Shown here in pieces: positions 32,705 to 41,643 of a DNA stretch of 64,000 bases (position 1 is the stretch's first letter; each line of letters starts with the position of its first letter). The translations under genes and the position numbers were made by a program. The notes under the pieces are model-generated. The model saw nothing but the letters and a program-made list of their open reading frames with translations, did no database searches and was not told the origin of the DNA. Origin of the DNA: Microbispora rosea (lineage in GTDB: Bacteria > Actinomycetota > Actinomycetes > Streptosporangiales > Streptosporangiaceae); assembly GCF_900156315.1 (NCBI RefSeq), contig NZ_FTNI01000009.1, positions 186,001 through 250,000 of the forward strand, given 5' to 3'.

Positions 32705-34162
32705 TCAGTCCCCCGCCGGGCGCTCACCCCCCGGGGTGCCGGCGACCAGGATGTCGACCGGGCCCGTCGTGACAGGAGCGGTGACGACCGGGTCGGTGAT
32801 GAAGTCGCGCATCCAGTGGAAGCTGGCCTTCGGCGTGCGCACCTGGGTGTCGTAGTCCACGTGCACCAGCCCGAACCTGGCGGAGTAGCCCCGCGCCCAC
32901 TCGAAGTTGTCCATCAGCGACCAGCAGAAGTAGCCCCGCACGTCCGCGCCGGCCTCCATCGCGTCGCGGGTCGCGGTCAGGTGGTCGCGCAGGTAGTCGA
33001 TGCGCCCGCTGTCCTCGATCACGCCGTCGTCGCCGTACCCGTTCTCCGTGATGTAGACGGGCGGCAGGTCCGGATAGCGGGAGGTCAGCCCGACGAGGGT
33101 CTCGTACAGCCCCTCGGGCTCCACCACCCAGCCCAGCCCGCTGGTGCGCGCGTCCTCCGGCGTGACCGTGCGCACGCCCAGGTCGAACGCCGAGCGCAGG
33201 GCAGGGTCGGCCTCCTCGTACGGCGCGGCCTCCACGTGCAGCCGGTAGTAGTAGTTCACCCCGAGGAAGTCCAGCGGCGCGCCGATGACGTCCAGGTCGC
33301 CGTCCCTGCGGAAGGAGAAGTCGGTGATCCGGCCGAACGTCTCCCCCATGTCGGCGGCGTAGGCCCCGCCGAACAGCGGTTCGGTGAACTGCCGGTTGAC
33401 CAGCAGATCCATCCGCCGCGCGGCCCGGACGTCCTCCGGCGAGGAGGTCACCGGGACGGTCGGCGACATGTTGAGCGTCACCCCGATCTGCTGACCGGGC
33501 CTGGCCATCTCGCGCAGGCGCGCGACGGCCAGGCCGTGGCCGAGCAGCAGGTGGTGGGCCGCGGCCAGCGCGCCGTGCCCCTCCTTGGCGCCCGGCGCGT
33601 GCCGGCCCTCGCCGTAGCCGACGATGGACGAGCAGTAGGGCTCGTTGAGCGTGATCCAGTTCGAGACCGAGCCGCCGAGCGCGTCGTACATCACCTCGGC
33701 GTAGTCGGCGAAGCGCTCGGCGGTGTCGCGGACCCGCCAGCCCCCGCGGTCTTCCAGCGCCTGCGGCAGGTCCCAGTGGTAGAGGGTCACGTACGGCTCG
33801 ATTCCGCCCTCGCGCAGGGCGTCGACGAGCCGCCGGTAGAAGTCGAGCCCTCGCCGGTTCACCGGTCCGCGGCCGTCGGGCAGCACCCGCGGCCACGCAA
33901 CGGAGAATCGGTAGGCCCCCGCCCCCAGGTCTTTCATGAGATCGACATCCTCTTGCCAGCGGTGATAGTGGTCGCAGGCGAACTCACCCGACTCGCCCCG
34001 TGCCACCGCGCCGGGCACCCGGCAGAAGGTGTCCCAAATCGAGGGCCCCCGGCCGTCGGTGTCGACGGCCCCCTCTATCTGGTACGCCGCGGTGGCCGTG
34101 CCCCACACGAAGCCGGCGGGAAAGGTCCGCGGCATGGCGAGGCGTTCGTCGGTCGCCGTCAT
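32705..34162 (-). CDS. GH1 beta-glucosidase
   Basis: 485-aa glycoside hydrolase family 1. FVWGTATAAYQIEGA (subsite -1), YRFSVAWPRVLPDG, acid/base E174 in ITLNEPYC and nucleophile E373 in YITENGYGDDG are intact. No signal peptide, so cytoplasmic; hydrolyses cellobiose or other imported beta-glucosides. ATG 34162 preceded by GGAG; the open frame extends 84 codons upstream without GH1 similarity. Divergent from a LacI regulator whose tandem operators lie at 34511-34536. No sugar ABC transporter is adjacent, which is unusual for this pairing. Confidence 0.94.
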   Translation of the reverse strand: MTATDERLAMPRTFPAGFVWGTATAAYQIEGAVDTDGRGPSIWDTFCRVPGAVARGESGEFACDHYHRWQEDVDLMKDLGAGAYRFSVAWPRVLPDGRGPVNRRGLDFYRRLVDALREGGIEPYVTLYHWDLPQALEDRGGWRVRDTAERFADYAEVMYDALGGSVSNWITLNEPYCSSIVGYGEGRHAPGAKEGHGALAAAHHLLLGHGLAVARLREMARPGQQIGVTLNMSPTVPVTSSPEDVRAARRMDLLVNRQFTEPLFGGAYAADMGETFGRITDFSFRRDGDLDVIGAPLDFLGVNYYYRLHVEAAPYEEADPALRSAFDLGVRTVTPEDARTSGLGWVVEPEGLYETLVGLTSRYPDLPPVYITENGYGDDGVIEDSGRIDYLRDHLTATRDAMEAGADVRGYFCWSLMDNFEWARGYSARFGLVHVDYDTQVRTPKASFHWMRDFITDPVVTAPVTTGPVDILVAGTPGGERPAGD

Positions 34163-34477
34163 TCCGTCTTTGCTCCAGGTTCCGTGCCCGCTTCGGTGAA
34201 CAGCCCGGGCACGGCGGCATGCCGTGCGGGCGATGGGACCGTTCCCCCGAAGGCCGCGGGACCCGCCGAGCCGTACGGCGGGCACATACGCGGGCAGACG
34301 GAGTTCCGCAGCGGACACCTGAACTCCCTCGCAGGAGAAAGGGAAGCGGCTGCGAGACACGATGGCGGCCGGGCCCGTGGCAACGAAAAAGCACCAGCCG
34401 ATGTCCGCCATCACACATAAGAAGACGGGACGTTGTCAAGTCACGAAAACGTGACGGGAGGAAATTCGGCTTACTGG
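34163..34477. other. Intergenic region between GH1 and lacI
   Basis: No convincing gene. Open frames on both strands are Arg/Pro-rich with no domain. The minus strand must hold the GH1 promoter. A perfect hairpin, GTCACG / CGTGAC around AAAA (34440-34455), lies in AT-richer DNA and may be an operator. Confidence 0.5.
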
Positions 34478-34561
34478 TTGACGTGCTCTCCTGCGGTTGC
34501 CTATTTTGGGGAAACCGGTTGCATGAAACCGGTTACAGCGAGATGCGATAGCGTTTGGTCC
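34478..34561 (+). promoter_or_regulatory. lacI promoters and tandem AACCGGTT operators
   Basis: Promoter 1: TTGACG (34478-34483), 18-bp spacer, TATTTT (34502-34507). Its start region carries two LacI-type palindromes AACCGGTT at 34513-34520 and 34527-34534, each inside a GAAACCGGTT repeat, 14 bp apart. Promoter 2: TAGCGT at 34549-34554, 7 nt before the GTG, suggesting a second, leaderless transcript. The central CG of each palindrome is typical of LacI sites. Confidence 0.7.
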
Positions 34562-35587
34562 GTGGCAACGATCAGAGAGCTGGCGCGCCTGTGCGGCGTG
34601 TCTCCCGCGACCGTCTCCCGCGTGTTCAACAACCCCGAGGTGGTGAACGCGAATACCAGGGAGCAGGTTCTGCGGACGGCCCGCCAAATCGGCTATCAGC
34701 CCAACGAGTCGGCCCGCACCCTGGCCACCAAGAAGTCCTTCATGGTCGGCCTGGTGTGGGACACCGACCACCGCCGGCCCGGCTGGCGGCATCCGTTCTT
34801 CCAGGAAATCCTCATCGGCCTGAAGACGGCGCTCAGCGGGCGCGGATATCACCTTCTCATGCTCGCCACCAGCGGGGACACGGGCGGGGAGAGAGCGGAA
34901 GACGCCTACGTGCGCGCCGTGCGCAGGCACAACCTGGACGGCGTCGTGATGATCGACAGCGGCACCTGGGATCCCTCACTGCGGCGGCTGTCCGAATCGG
35001 GCATCCCCTGCGTCAGCCTCGACCGTCCCGTCGAGGGTTCCCGCGCCACCTATGTGACCTCCGACAACGCGGGCGGCGCCCGCCTGGCCGTACAGCACCT
35101 GCACGAGCGGGGACGGCGGGCCATCGCCACGATCACCGGCCCGGCGCACACGCGCCCGGGCGCCGAGCGCCTGCGGGGCTACCAGGACGAGCTGTCCCGG
35201 CTGGGGCTGCCGCACCGGCCCGAGTTCGTCGTCGAGGGCGACTTCTACCTGTCGGGCGGCCACGCCGCGATGCGCCGCCTGCTGGAGGCCGACGATCGGC
35301 CCGACGCCGTGTTCGTCGCGGGCGACGAGATGGCCGTCGGCGCGCTGCGCGCGATCGGCGAGGCCGGCCTGAAGGTGCCCGAGGACATCGCCCTGGTGGG
35401 GTTCGACGACATCGAGGTGGCCGCGCTCGTGCCGCCGGGCCTGACGACCGTCGCCCAGGACAAGGCGGGGTTCGGCACCGCCGCCGCGGAGGCGGTGGTC
35501 TCCATGATCAACGGTGCGGACACCCCGCCGCCCCGGGTCCTGCCGACGACACTCGTCGTACGCGGCTCCAGCACGCCCCCGCTCTGA
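34562..35587 (+). CDS. LacI family transcriptional regulator
   Basis: 341 aa. HTH and hinge at residues 1-60 (ATIRELARLCGVSPATVSRV, then ARTLATKKSFMVGLV), followed by a sugar-binding domain of the periplasmic-binding type. GTG 34562 begins the HTH directly; upstream in-frame codons would add 43 residues containing the operators. Likely represses itself and the divergent GH1 beta-glucosidase, with a beta-glucoside as inducer (inference from context). Confidence 0.93.
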   Translation: MATIRELARLCGVSPATVSRVFNNPEVVNANTREQVLRTARQIGYQPNESARTLATKKSFMVGLVWDTDHRRPGWRHPFFQEILIGLKTALSGRGYHLLMLATSGDTGGERAEDAYVRAVRRHNLDGVVMIDSGTWDPSLRRLSESGIPCVSLDRPVEGSRATYVTSDNAGGARLAVQHLHERGRRAIATITGPAHTRPGAERLRGYQDELSRLGLPHRPEFVVEGDFYLSGGHAAMRRLLEADDRPDAVFVAGDEMAVGALRAIGEAGLKVPEDIALVGFDDIEVAALVPPGLTTVAQDKAGFGTAAAEAVVSMINGADTPPPRVLPTTLVVRGSSTPPL

Positions 35588-35621
35588 CCCGCTTCATCCT
35601 TCACCGATCCATGCGTATGGC

Positions 35622-36635
35622 TCACCGGCGCCGAAGCCGGGCGTCCTGCAGCGCGGGCGGCGTGGTGGCGTAGTTGTCCTCGGGGTTGAGGTCCGTTCCC
35701 GGCGGCACGATGGCGTCGATGCGGTCCAGGATGTCGTCGGTCAGGTCCACGTCGGCGCCGGGCAGGAGTCCATCGAGCTGGTCGGCGGTGCGCGGCCCGA
35801 TCAGCACGGACGTGACGGCCGGGTGCGCGCGGGCGAAGGCGACCGCGAGTTGCGGCAGCGTCATGGCGGCCTCGCCGGCGAGGGCGGCGAGCTCCGTGAG
35901 CGCGGCGGCCTTGAGCCTGCCGGTCGGCGTCTCCGGGTCGTACCGGGACGGCTGGGACGAGGCCCGGTGGCCGGTCGTGAGATCGGCCCGGCCGGACAGC
36001 CATCCGCCGTTGAGGGGGCTGAAGGTGAGGACGCCGAGCCCGTGGCGCTGGGCGGTCGGGAACACCGCGCCCTCGGGCTTGCGGGTGAACACGGAGTACA
36101 TCGACTGCTCGGTCAGGAACCGGTATGTCCCCGTGCGCTGCGCCGTCCACTGTGCCTCCGTGATCAGCTCCGCGGGGAACATGGAGGAGCCGAACGCCCG
36201 GATCTTCCCGGCGCCGACGAGGTCGGTCAGGGCCGACAGCGTCTCGCCGACGTCCGTCTCATGGTCGGGGCGGTGCATCTGGTAGAGGTCGATGTGATCG
36301 ATGTCCAGGCGACGCAGGCTGTCCTCGACCGCGCGGACGATCCACCGCCGGGAACCGCCTCGCCGGTTGGGGTCCTCGCCCATCGGCAGCCCGAACTTCG
36401 TGGCGATGACGAGGTCGTCGCGGCGGCCCTTGATCGCCTTCCCGACGATCTCCTCACACTCACCCCGGGAGTAGACGTCGGCGGTGTCGATGACGTTGAT
36501 GCCGGCGTCGAGTGCGCGGTGGATGACGCGGATCGCGTCGTCGTGGTCGCGGTTTCCCATGCTGCCGAACATCATCGCGCCGAGGGAGAGCTCGCTGACG
36601 GACATTCCGGTGGCGCCGAGAGTTCTGCGTTTCAT
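35622..36635 (-). CDS. Aldo/keto reductase (second)
   Basis: 337 aa. Tetrad visible in VIDTADVYSRG, LVIATKFGLPMG and YQMHRPDHE; closer to the YghZ/AKR12-like branch than the 24-kb reductase. NADPH-dependent reductase, substrate unknown. ATG 36635 preceded by AAGG. Divergent from an AraC regulator and 171 bp away, a frequent AraC-AKR pairing, so it is the probable target. Convergent with lacI (34 bp). Confidence 0.92.
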   Translation of the reverse strand: MKRRTLGATGMSVSELSLGAMMFGSMGNRDHDDAIRVIHRALDAGINVIDTADVYSRGECEEIVGKAIKGRRDDLVIATKFGLPMGEDPNRRGGSRRWIVRAVEDSLRRLDIDHIDLYQMHRPDHETDVGETLSALTDLVGAGKIRAFGSSMFPAELITEAQWTAQRTGTYRFLTEQSMYSVFTRKPEGAVFPTAQRHGLGVLTFSPLNGGWLSGRADLTTGHRASSQPSRYDPETPTGRLKAAALTELAALAGEAAMTLPQLAVAFARAHPAVTSVLIGPRTADQLDGLLPGADVDLTDDILDRIDAIVPPGTDLNPEDNYATTPPALQDARLRRR

Positions 36636-36806
36636 GTCGTTCTTGCCTTCTGGATTCGGGGCTGCTGACCTCTTCATCCCACCAAGCCGGCCCGCCGTGC
36701 CGTGAACCCGATCCTGCCGCCGCCTTGCACGATCCTGTCAATCTCGCGCGCCGGGCTCCCTCGGGCATGGTGATGTCAGCCGGTCAGGGCTGGTTGACTG
36801 GCGCGC

Positions 36807-37721
36807 ATGGACCTGCTTGACGAGATGCGGGGGCTGATCACGCGCCACACCGCCGTCGGCCTTCGCAGGGGGATCGTGGACGGAGTGACCATCGCGTCCG
36901 TGGACCGGCCCACGTTCCCGGTCGGCACGTTCTCCACGCCGTCGCTCGCGATCGTCGCGCAGGGGGTCAAACGCACGGTGCTCAACGGGGTCCCGTACGA
37001 CTACCGCGCCGGGCAGTACCTCGTCGTGTCGGTTGACCTCCCGGTGATCGGCCAGGCCCTGGAAGCCAGCCCGGACAGGCCGTTCGTCGTCTTCAGCATG
37101 TCCCTGCGCCCGGCGGACATCGCGCCGCTCCTGCTGGAGGCGGGCGCGGCCGGCAAGCCCCCGGCGTTCACCGGAATGGCGGTGAGCGACGCCTCACCGG
37201 AGTTGCTGGATCCCGTCGTACGCCTGCTGCGCATCGCGGACCGGCCGGACGACCTGCGCGTGCTCGCGCCCGGATACCAGCGGGAGATCCTCTGGTGGCT
37301 CATCAACGGCGACCAGGGGGCGCTCGTGCGGCAGATCGGCCTCGTCGACGGCAATCTCGCGCACATCTCCCGGGGAATCCGCTGGATCCGCGAGCACTAC
37401 CGGGAGCAGCTCTCCGTCACGGATCTGGCAGGGCTCTGCGGGATGAGCGCGTCGTCCTTTCACCGGCACTTCCGCGCGGCGACGTCGATGACGCCGGTCC
37501 AGTTCCAGAAGCAGATCCGTCTCCAGACAGCCCGCACTCTGCTCATGACCCGGTCGGGGAACGTGGCGGACATCGGCTATTTCGTCGGTTACGAAAGCCC
37601 GTCACAGTTCAGCCGGGAGTACCGCAAGGTCTTCGGGGTCTCTCCCGGCCGGGACGCCGCGCAACTGAGCGCCATGGCACAGGAGGACACCAGGCGGGAG
37701 CTGGTGGACGAGCCGGCCTGA
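36807..37721 (+). CDS. AraC family transcriptional regulator (AraC_N type)
   Basis: 304 aa. N-terminal AraC_N cupin-like domain (about 20-185, FSTPSLAIVAQGVKRTVLNG is typical), C-terminal two-HTH domain (about 195-295: LSVTDLAGLCGMSASSFHRHF, then VADIGYFVGYESPSQFSREY). Starts at ATG 36807 in the divergent region with the AKR gene. Probably activates or represses the reductase in response to a small molecule. Confidence 0.92.
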   Translation: MDLLDEMRGLITRHTAVGLRRGIVDGVTIASVDRPTFPVGTFSTPSLAIVAQGVKRTVLNGVPYDYRAGQYLVVSVDLPVIGQALEASPDRPFVVFSMSLRPADIAPLLLEAGAAGKPPAFTGMAVSDASPELLDPVVRLLRIADRPDDLRVLAPGYQREILWWLINGDQGALVRQIGLVDGNLAHISRGIRWIREHYREQLSVTDLAGLCGMSASSFHRHFRAATSMTPVQFQKQIRLQTARTLLMTRSGNVADIGYFVGYESPSQFSREYRKVFGVSPGRDAAQLSAMAQEDTRRELVDEPA

Positions 37722-37737
37722 CCCGATCGCGCTCGTA

Positions 37738-37764
37738 CCGTATGCTGTACGGTACAGCGTACGG
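37738..37764. promoter_or_regulatory. 27-bp palindrome, TetR-type operator without adjacent tetR
   Basis: Arms of 13 bp around a central G at 37751 pair at all but one position; the core is GCTGTAC-G-GTACAGC. It lies 18 bp upstream of the GTG at 37783 and overlaps its promoter. Size and symmetry match TetR operators, yet the nearest regulators are AraC and MarR. Confidence 0.65.
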
Positions 37765-37782
37765 AGAGAAAGGACCGAGTGC

Positions 37783-38208
37783 GTGTACGAGCCGAGCGAC
37801 GAGGAACTGAAGAGCGTCGAGGACTGGTTCGCCCAGTACGACGCGCTCGCCGAGCAGGGGACGATCGAGCGGCTGGCCGATCTCGCGGTCTTCCCGATGA
37901 ACCTGGCCACCGACGTGCCGGGCGGCTTCGCGGCCGTACGGCAGTGGACGCGCGAGGAGTACGTCGAGGCGATGCGGGAGGCCATGGGCGGCGGGACGGC
38001 GGAGCTCGGCATGGAGTCGGTGCGGACGCCGCACTTCCTCAGCCCCAACCTCGTGTTCGTGGAGACCACGGCGACGATGACGGTCGAGGGCCGGCGGGAG
38101 AGCATGCACTACGGCGACCTGCTGGTGCGCACCGAGGAGGGGTGGGCGTTCCAGACGATGGCCCAGGGCGGCTGGGGTCACGGCTGGCCTCCCGCCAGGC
38201 GCGGCTGA
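37783..38208 (+). CDS. SnoaL/NTF2-like protein
   Basis: 141 aa. NTF2-like cone fold suggested by YEPSDEELKSVEDWFAQYD, the LVFVETTATMTV strand and the closing GWAFQTMAQGG; no catalytic His/Asp pair can be named with certainty. GTG start with GAAAGGA upstream. Expression is probably controlled through the palindrome at 37738-37764. Role unknown; may bind or cyclise a small molecule. Confidence 0.7.
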   Translation: MYEPSDEELKSVEDWFAQYDALAEQGTIERLADLAVFPMNLATDVPGGFAAVRQWTREEYVEAMREAMGGGTAELGMESVRTPHFLSPNLVFVETTATMTVEGRRESMHYGDLLVRTEEGWAFQTMAQGGWGHGWPPARRG

Positions 38209-38227
38209 CCGGCCCGGCGCTGCCGCT

Positions 38228-38242
38228 CCCGCCCAAGGCGGG
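38228..38242 (+). terminator. Hairpin after the SnoaL-like gene
   Basis: Perfect 6-bp arms CCCGCC / GGCGGG with 3-nt loop, 20 bp after the stop; no U-tract. Candidate terminator. Confidence 0.45.
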
Positions 38243-38292
38243 CGAGGGGGCGAAGCCTGGGTGAGGGGGGCGATGCGGCGCACTCCGGACAG

Positions 38293-38313
38293 TTGTATAA
38301 GCTTCCTATGCAA
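38293..38313. promoter_or_regulatory. MarR-type operator upstream of marR
   Basis: TTGTATA / TATGCAA (6 of 7 pair) around a 7-bp spacer in an AT-rich patch, ending 26 bp before the GTG of marR. Length and position fit autoregulation of the marR-MFS pair. Confidence 0.55.
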
Positions 38314-38339
38314 TTCACTTCCCGTCCGGAGGAACACCA

Positions 38340-38804
38340 GTGTCCGTCACCCCGAGCGCCGATCCCCCCGAGGAGCCCCAGGCGGTCGCCGCCGTCCTGG
38401 ACGAACTCGCGGTGCTCACCGTGCGGCGGCTGTCCGTGCAGGGCGACCTCAGCCTCACGGCCGCGACGACCCTGTCGTACCTGGACCGCAACGGCCCGCA
38501 GCGGCTGAGCGTCCTGGCCGCGCGCCAGTCCGTCACCCAGCCGTCGATGACCCAGCTCGTGCAGCGCCTTGAACGTGAAGGCCTGGTGTGCAGGGCGGTC
38601 GACGACCTCGACGGACGCGCGGTGCGGGTCAGCGTCACCGACGCCGGCCGGGCGCTGCTGGCCGAGCGGCGCCGCCGGCGCAGAGAGCGGCTCACCGAGA
38701 TGCTCGGCACGCTGTCCCCCGGCGAGCTGCGCGAGCTGACGCGGGTCGCCGGCGAGTTCCTCCCCCTGCTCCGGCGCCTGCTCGAGGGCACGGCAGACGA
38801 GTAG
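38340..38804 (+). CDS. MarR family regulator (second)
   Basis: 154 aa. Winged helix about 30-105: LSLTAATTLSYLDRNG, LAARQSVTQPSMTQLVQRL, and the wing DLDGRAVRVSVTDAG. GTG start 9 nt after GGAGGAAC. The MFS gene follows after 40 bp on the same strand; likely repressor of the exporter operon through 38293-38313. Confidence 0.9.
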   Translation: MSVTPSADPPEEPQAVAAVLDELAVLTVRRLSVQGDLSLTAATTLSYLDRNGPQRLSVLAARQSVTQPSMTQLVQRLEREGLVCRAVDDLDGRAVRVSVTDAGRALLAERRRRRRERLTEMLGTLSPGELRELTRVAGEFLPLLRRLLEGTADE

Positions 38805-38844
38805 GGATCAGGGCGCTCCCCCTCGCTTCTTCCCAGGAGGTCCG

Positions 38845-40122
38845 GTGAGCTCTGCTCATGCCCCTGTCTCCAACCCCTTCAAGCAGCCGAAGGCGGTCTG
38901 GGCGGTCGCCTTCGCCTGCGTGATCTCGTTCATGGGGATCGGGCTGGTGGACCCGATCCTGCCCGCCCTCAGTACGAAACTGCACGCCACGCCCAGCCAG
39001 GTGTCGCTGCTGTTCACGAGCTATCTGGTCGTCACCGCCGTGGCGATGCTGGTCACCGGCTGGGTCTCCAGCCGCATCGGCGCCAAGCGCACCCTCATCG
39101 TGGGCCTCGCCCTGATCGTGGTGTTCGCCGCCCTCGCCGGGACGTCCGGCAGCATCGGCGGCATCGTCGGCTTCCGCGCCGGCTGGGGCCTCGGCAACGC
39201 CCTGTTCATCGCCACCTCGCTCGCCGTCATCGTCGCGTCGAGCAGCGGCGGCTTCGCCGGAGCGATCATCCTGTACGAGACCGCGCTCGGCGTCGGCATC
39301 GCGGTCGGGCCCCTGCTGGGCGGCGTACTCGGCGGCATCAGCTGGCGCGGCCCGTTCTACGGCGTCGCGGTCCTGATGGCGATCGCGCTGATCGCCACCG
39401 TCACCCTGGTGCGGCCCACGCCCACCCCGGCGAAGAAGACCAGCATCGCGGCCCCGATCAAGGCCCTGCGTCACCGCGGCCTGCTCATCCTGGGCCTGAC
39501 CGCGCTCTGCTACAACTGGGGCTTCTTCACCGTGCTGGGCTACGCGCCCTACCCGATGGAGCTCGACGAGCACCAGCTCGGCCTCGTCTTCACCGGCTGG
39601 GGAATCCTCGTCGCGATCTTCTCGGTCTTCGGCGCCCCGCGGCTGCAGGCCCGCTTCGGCATCGCCCGCACGCTGTACGCCAACCTCGTGCTGTTCAGCC
39701 TCGACATCCTGGTGATCGCGCTGTTCACCGACAACCGGATCGTCGTGATCTGCGGCGTGATCGTCGCCGGCGTCTTCATCGGCGTCAACAACACGGTCAC
39801 CACCCAGGCGGTCATGACCATCTCGCCCGTGGAGCGGCCCATCGCCTCCGCATCGTACGGGTTCATCCGCTTCATCGGCGGCGGCCTCGCGCCCTTCGTC
39901 GCGGGCAAACTCGCCGAGCGCCTCGACAGCCAGCACGCGCCGTTCTACTTGGGGGCCGCTGCCGTGCTCCTCGGTGCGCTCGTCCTCACCACCGCGCACC
40001 GGCAGCTCGGCGAGGCCGAGCGCGCCCAGGCGGCCGAGATGGCCGCCACCGAGCCGGCCGCCGCGCGGCGGGAGGAACTGGAGGAGGAGGCCCTGGCCGA
40101 GGACCTCGGCTCGGCCACCTGA
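38845..40122 (+). CDS. MFS transporter, about 12 TM
   Basis: 425 aa. Motif A GWVSSRIGAKRTLIVG after TM2, and twelve predicted hydrophobic segments; the C-terminal 35 residues are acidic and cytoplasmic (EELEEEALAEDLGSAT). GTG start after AGGAGG. Probably a drug or metabolite efflux pump regulated by the preceding MarR. Substrate unknown. Confidence 0.9.
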   Translation: MSSAHAPVSNPFKQPKAVWAVAFACVISFMGIGLVDPILPALSTKLHATPSQVSLLFTSYLVVTAVAMLVTGWVSSRIGAKRTLIVGLALIVVFAALAGTSGSIGGIVGFRAGWGLGNALFIATSLAVIVASSSGGFAGAIILYETALGVGIAVGPLLGGVLGGISWRGPFYGVAVLMAIALIATVTLVRPTPTPAKKTSIAAPIKALRHRGLLILGLTALCYNWGFFTVLGYAPYPMELDEHQLGLVFTGWGILVAIFSVFGAPRLQARFGIARTLYANLVLFSLDILVIALFTDNRIVVICGVIVAGVFIGVNNTVTTQAVMTISPVERPIASASYGFIRFIGGGLAPFVAGKLAERLDSQHAPFYLGAAAVLLGALVLTTAHRQLGEAERAQAAEMAATEPAAARREELEEEALAEDLGSAT

Positions 40123-40300
40123 TCGAGACGCCGGGGGGCCGGGCGCGGCGGCCCTCCGGCGCCGCCCGTACGGCTTGCCCGAGGCTTTGCCGGTAGTGCG
40201 GGAATGGTTTGACCTGCCCGTTTGTGGTTAGACATGTATGGGCTGGTCGCGACCTTCAGAGGTGAGGGGATGCGCTCGGCCGCAACGACGGGAGTGCCCG

Positions 40301-40687
40301 ATGGGTCCCGAAGTCCCCTCCGCTCCTCCTTCGGCGTCCGAACCTTCCGCCGGGGCCCCGTGGGCGGGGATGACGCGGATCATCGCGTGCGGTGAGATCG
40401 ACATCAGCACGTCCGGCCGGCTGTACAGGGGCGTGCTCCAGGTCCTGCGGCGGCAGCGGCCGACCCGCATCGAGGTCGACCTCGCGGGAGTCACCTTTCT
40501 CGACGCGTCCGGCGTACGTGCGTTGCTCATGAGCCGGACCGCCGCGGCCGAGGGGGGATGCCGCCTCACGGTGGTCAATCCGAGCCGGATCGCCCACAGG
40601 CTCCTGGACATCGTCGGCCTGCTCCCGACCTTGTATCCGGCCGCGCTCCCGCTGCCCCCGGCGGATTTCCGGCAGCCGCGCCGCTGA
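40301..40687 (+). CDS. STAS-domain anti-sigma factor antagonist
   Basis: 128 aa. STAS fold: IIACGEIDISTSGRLYRGV, IEVDLAGVTFLDASGVRALL with the phosphorylatable Ser in DASG (about residue 75), and LLDIVGLLPTLYP. Expected to bind a kinase-type anti-sigma factor and release a stress sigma factor. ATG 40301 has GGGAG 6 nt upstream; an ATG at 40238 is possible and would add 21 Arg-rich residues. A TTGACC at 40209 may be the -35. No anti-sigma gene is adjacent. Confidence 0.82.
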   Translation: MGPEVPSAPPSASEPSAGAPWAGMTRIIACGEIDISTSGRLYRGVLQVLRRQRPTRIEVDLAGVTFLDASGVRALLMSRTAAAEGGCRLTVVNPSRIAHRLLDIVGLLPTLYPAALPLPPADFRQPRR

Positions 40688-40702
40688 TCCCGCCCCGCCC
40701 GG

Positions 40703-41464
40703 TCAACGATCTCCACGGGCGCGCAGCACCCCGGTGTCCACCAGATACTCGGCGATGTCGGCCAGCTTGGTGTTGGTCTCCTGGCTGGCGCGTACGAGCA
40801 GCGCGAACGCCTGATCCGCGGTCAGCTTGTGGCGTTCCATGAGGACGCCCTTCGCCTGGCCGATGAGGTCGCGGACCGCGAGCGCGTTCCGCAGTTGCTC
40901 CTGCTGCCGCGCTCCCGACATCGCCACCGCCGCGTGGGCCGCGAACAGCAGGCCGACATGTTCGGACTCGTCGTCGAAGGCGTTCTTCTCCGAGGAGTAC
41001 AGGTTCAGGGCGCCCAGGTTGTCCTTCTGGACGTACAGCTGGAAGGAGAGCATGCTCTTCACGCCGAGATCGACGGCGCGGCGGGTGAACTCCGGCCACC
41101 GCTTCTCCTGGGTCATGTCCGACAGCCGCACCGTCCTGTGCCGATAAGTGGCGTCGAGGCACGGTCCCTCGCCCGTCTCGTACTGCGCCCTGTCCACCTC
41201 CCCCACGATGTCGCCGGTCGCGGCCTGGGTCTCGACCTCGCGGCGGCGGATGACGACCGTCAGCCCCGCGTGCTGGGCACCGGGGACCGTGTCGACGGCC
41301 GCGGCGACGATGGCGTCCAGCGTCTCCTGCGCGGTGTCCTCGCCCTGCAGGGTCCGCGCGAGATCGCTCAGCCTGACCGCGAGCTCGTCGTCGGCGGCGT
41401 GTCCGGTGTACGCCGCCGACGGCCGGCCCTGCCCGTTGCCCCCGCGCTCATCCCTGCCGGCCAC
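40703..41464 (-). CDS. GAF-ANTAR RNA-binding regulator
   Basis: 253 aa. GAF sensor domain about residues 45-175, then ANTAR domain about 185-245 (ALAVRDLIGQAKGVLMERH, ADQAFALLVRASQETNTKL). ANTAR proteins bind twin-hairpin mRNAs and prevent termination. GTG 41464 has GAGAGG at a fitting distance; upstream frame is low-complexity. Convergent with the STAS gene. The signal and target RNAs are unknown. Confidence 0.88.
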   Translation of the reverse strand: MAGRDERGGNGQGRPSAAYTGHAADDELAVRLSDLARTLQGEDTAQETLDAIVAAAVDTVPGAQHAGLTVVIRRREVETQAATGDIVGEVDRAQYETGEGPCLDATYRHRTVRLSDMTQEKRWPEFTRRAVDLGVKSMLSFQLYVQKDNLGALNLYSSEKNAFDDESEHVGLLFAAHAAVAMSGARQQEQLRNALAVRDLIGQAKGVLMERHKLTADQAFALLVRASQETNTKLADIAEYLVDTGVLRARGDR

Positions 41465-41519
41465 ACGCCACACCGCCTCTCGGCTGCGAACGGCTCCCGG
41501 GTGCCGCTCGTCCGGCCCG

Positions 41520-41563
41520 TGCCCCCGCCATGCCCCCGCCATGCCCCCGCCATGCCCCCCTCA
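41520..41563. repeat. 11-bp tandem repeat, four units
   Basis: TGCCCCCGCCA three times (41520-41552) and a variant TGCCCCCCTCA (41553-41563), between the GAF-ANTAR start and the oxidase stop. Probably a slippage minisatellite; no spacer structure. Confidence 0.8.
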
Positions 41564-41643
41564 TGCCGCCGTCACGCCGAACGGCCGCCGCCGGGGCAGC
41601 GCGATTTCCGAGCACTCCGGGGACCGGGGACGCGGGGGCCGGG

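Noticed and set aside
41520..41563. CRISPR-like repeat
   Set aside because: Units of 11 bp are adjacent with no spacers; no cas genes are in the window.
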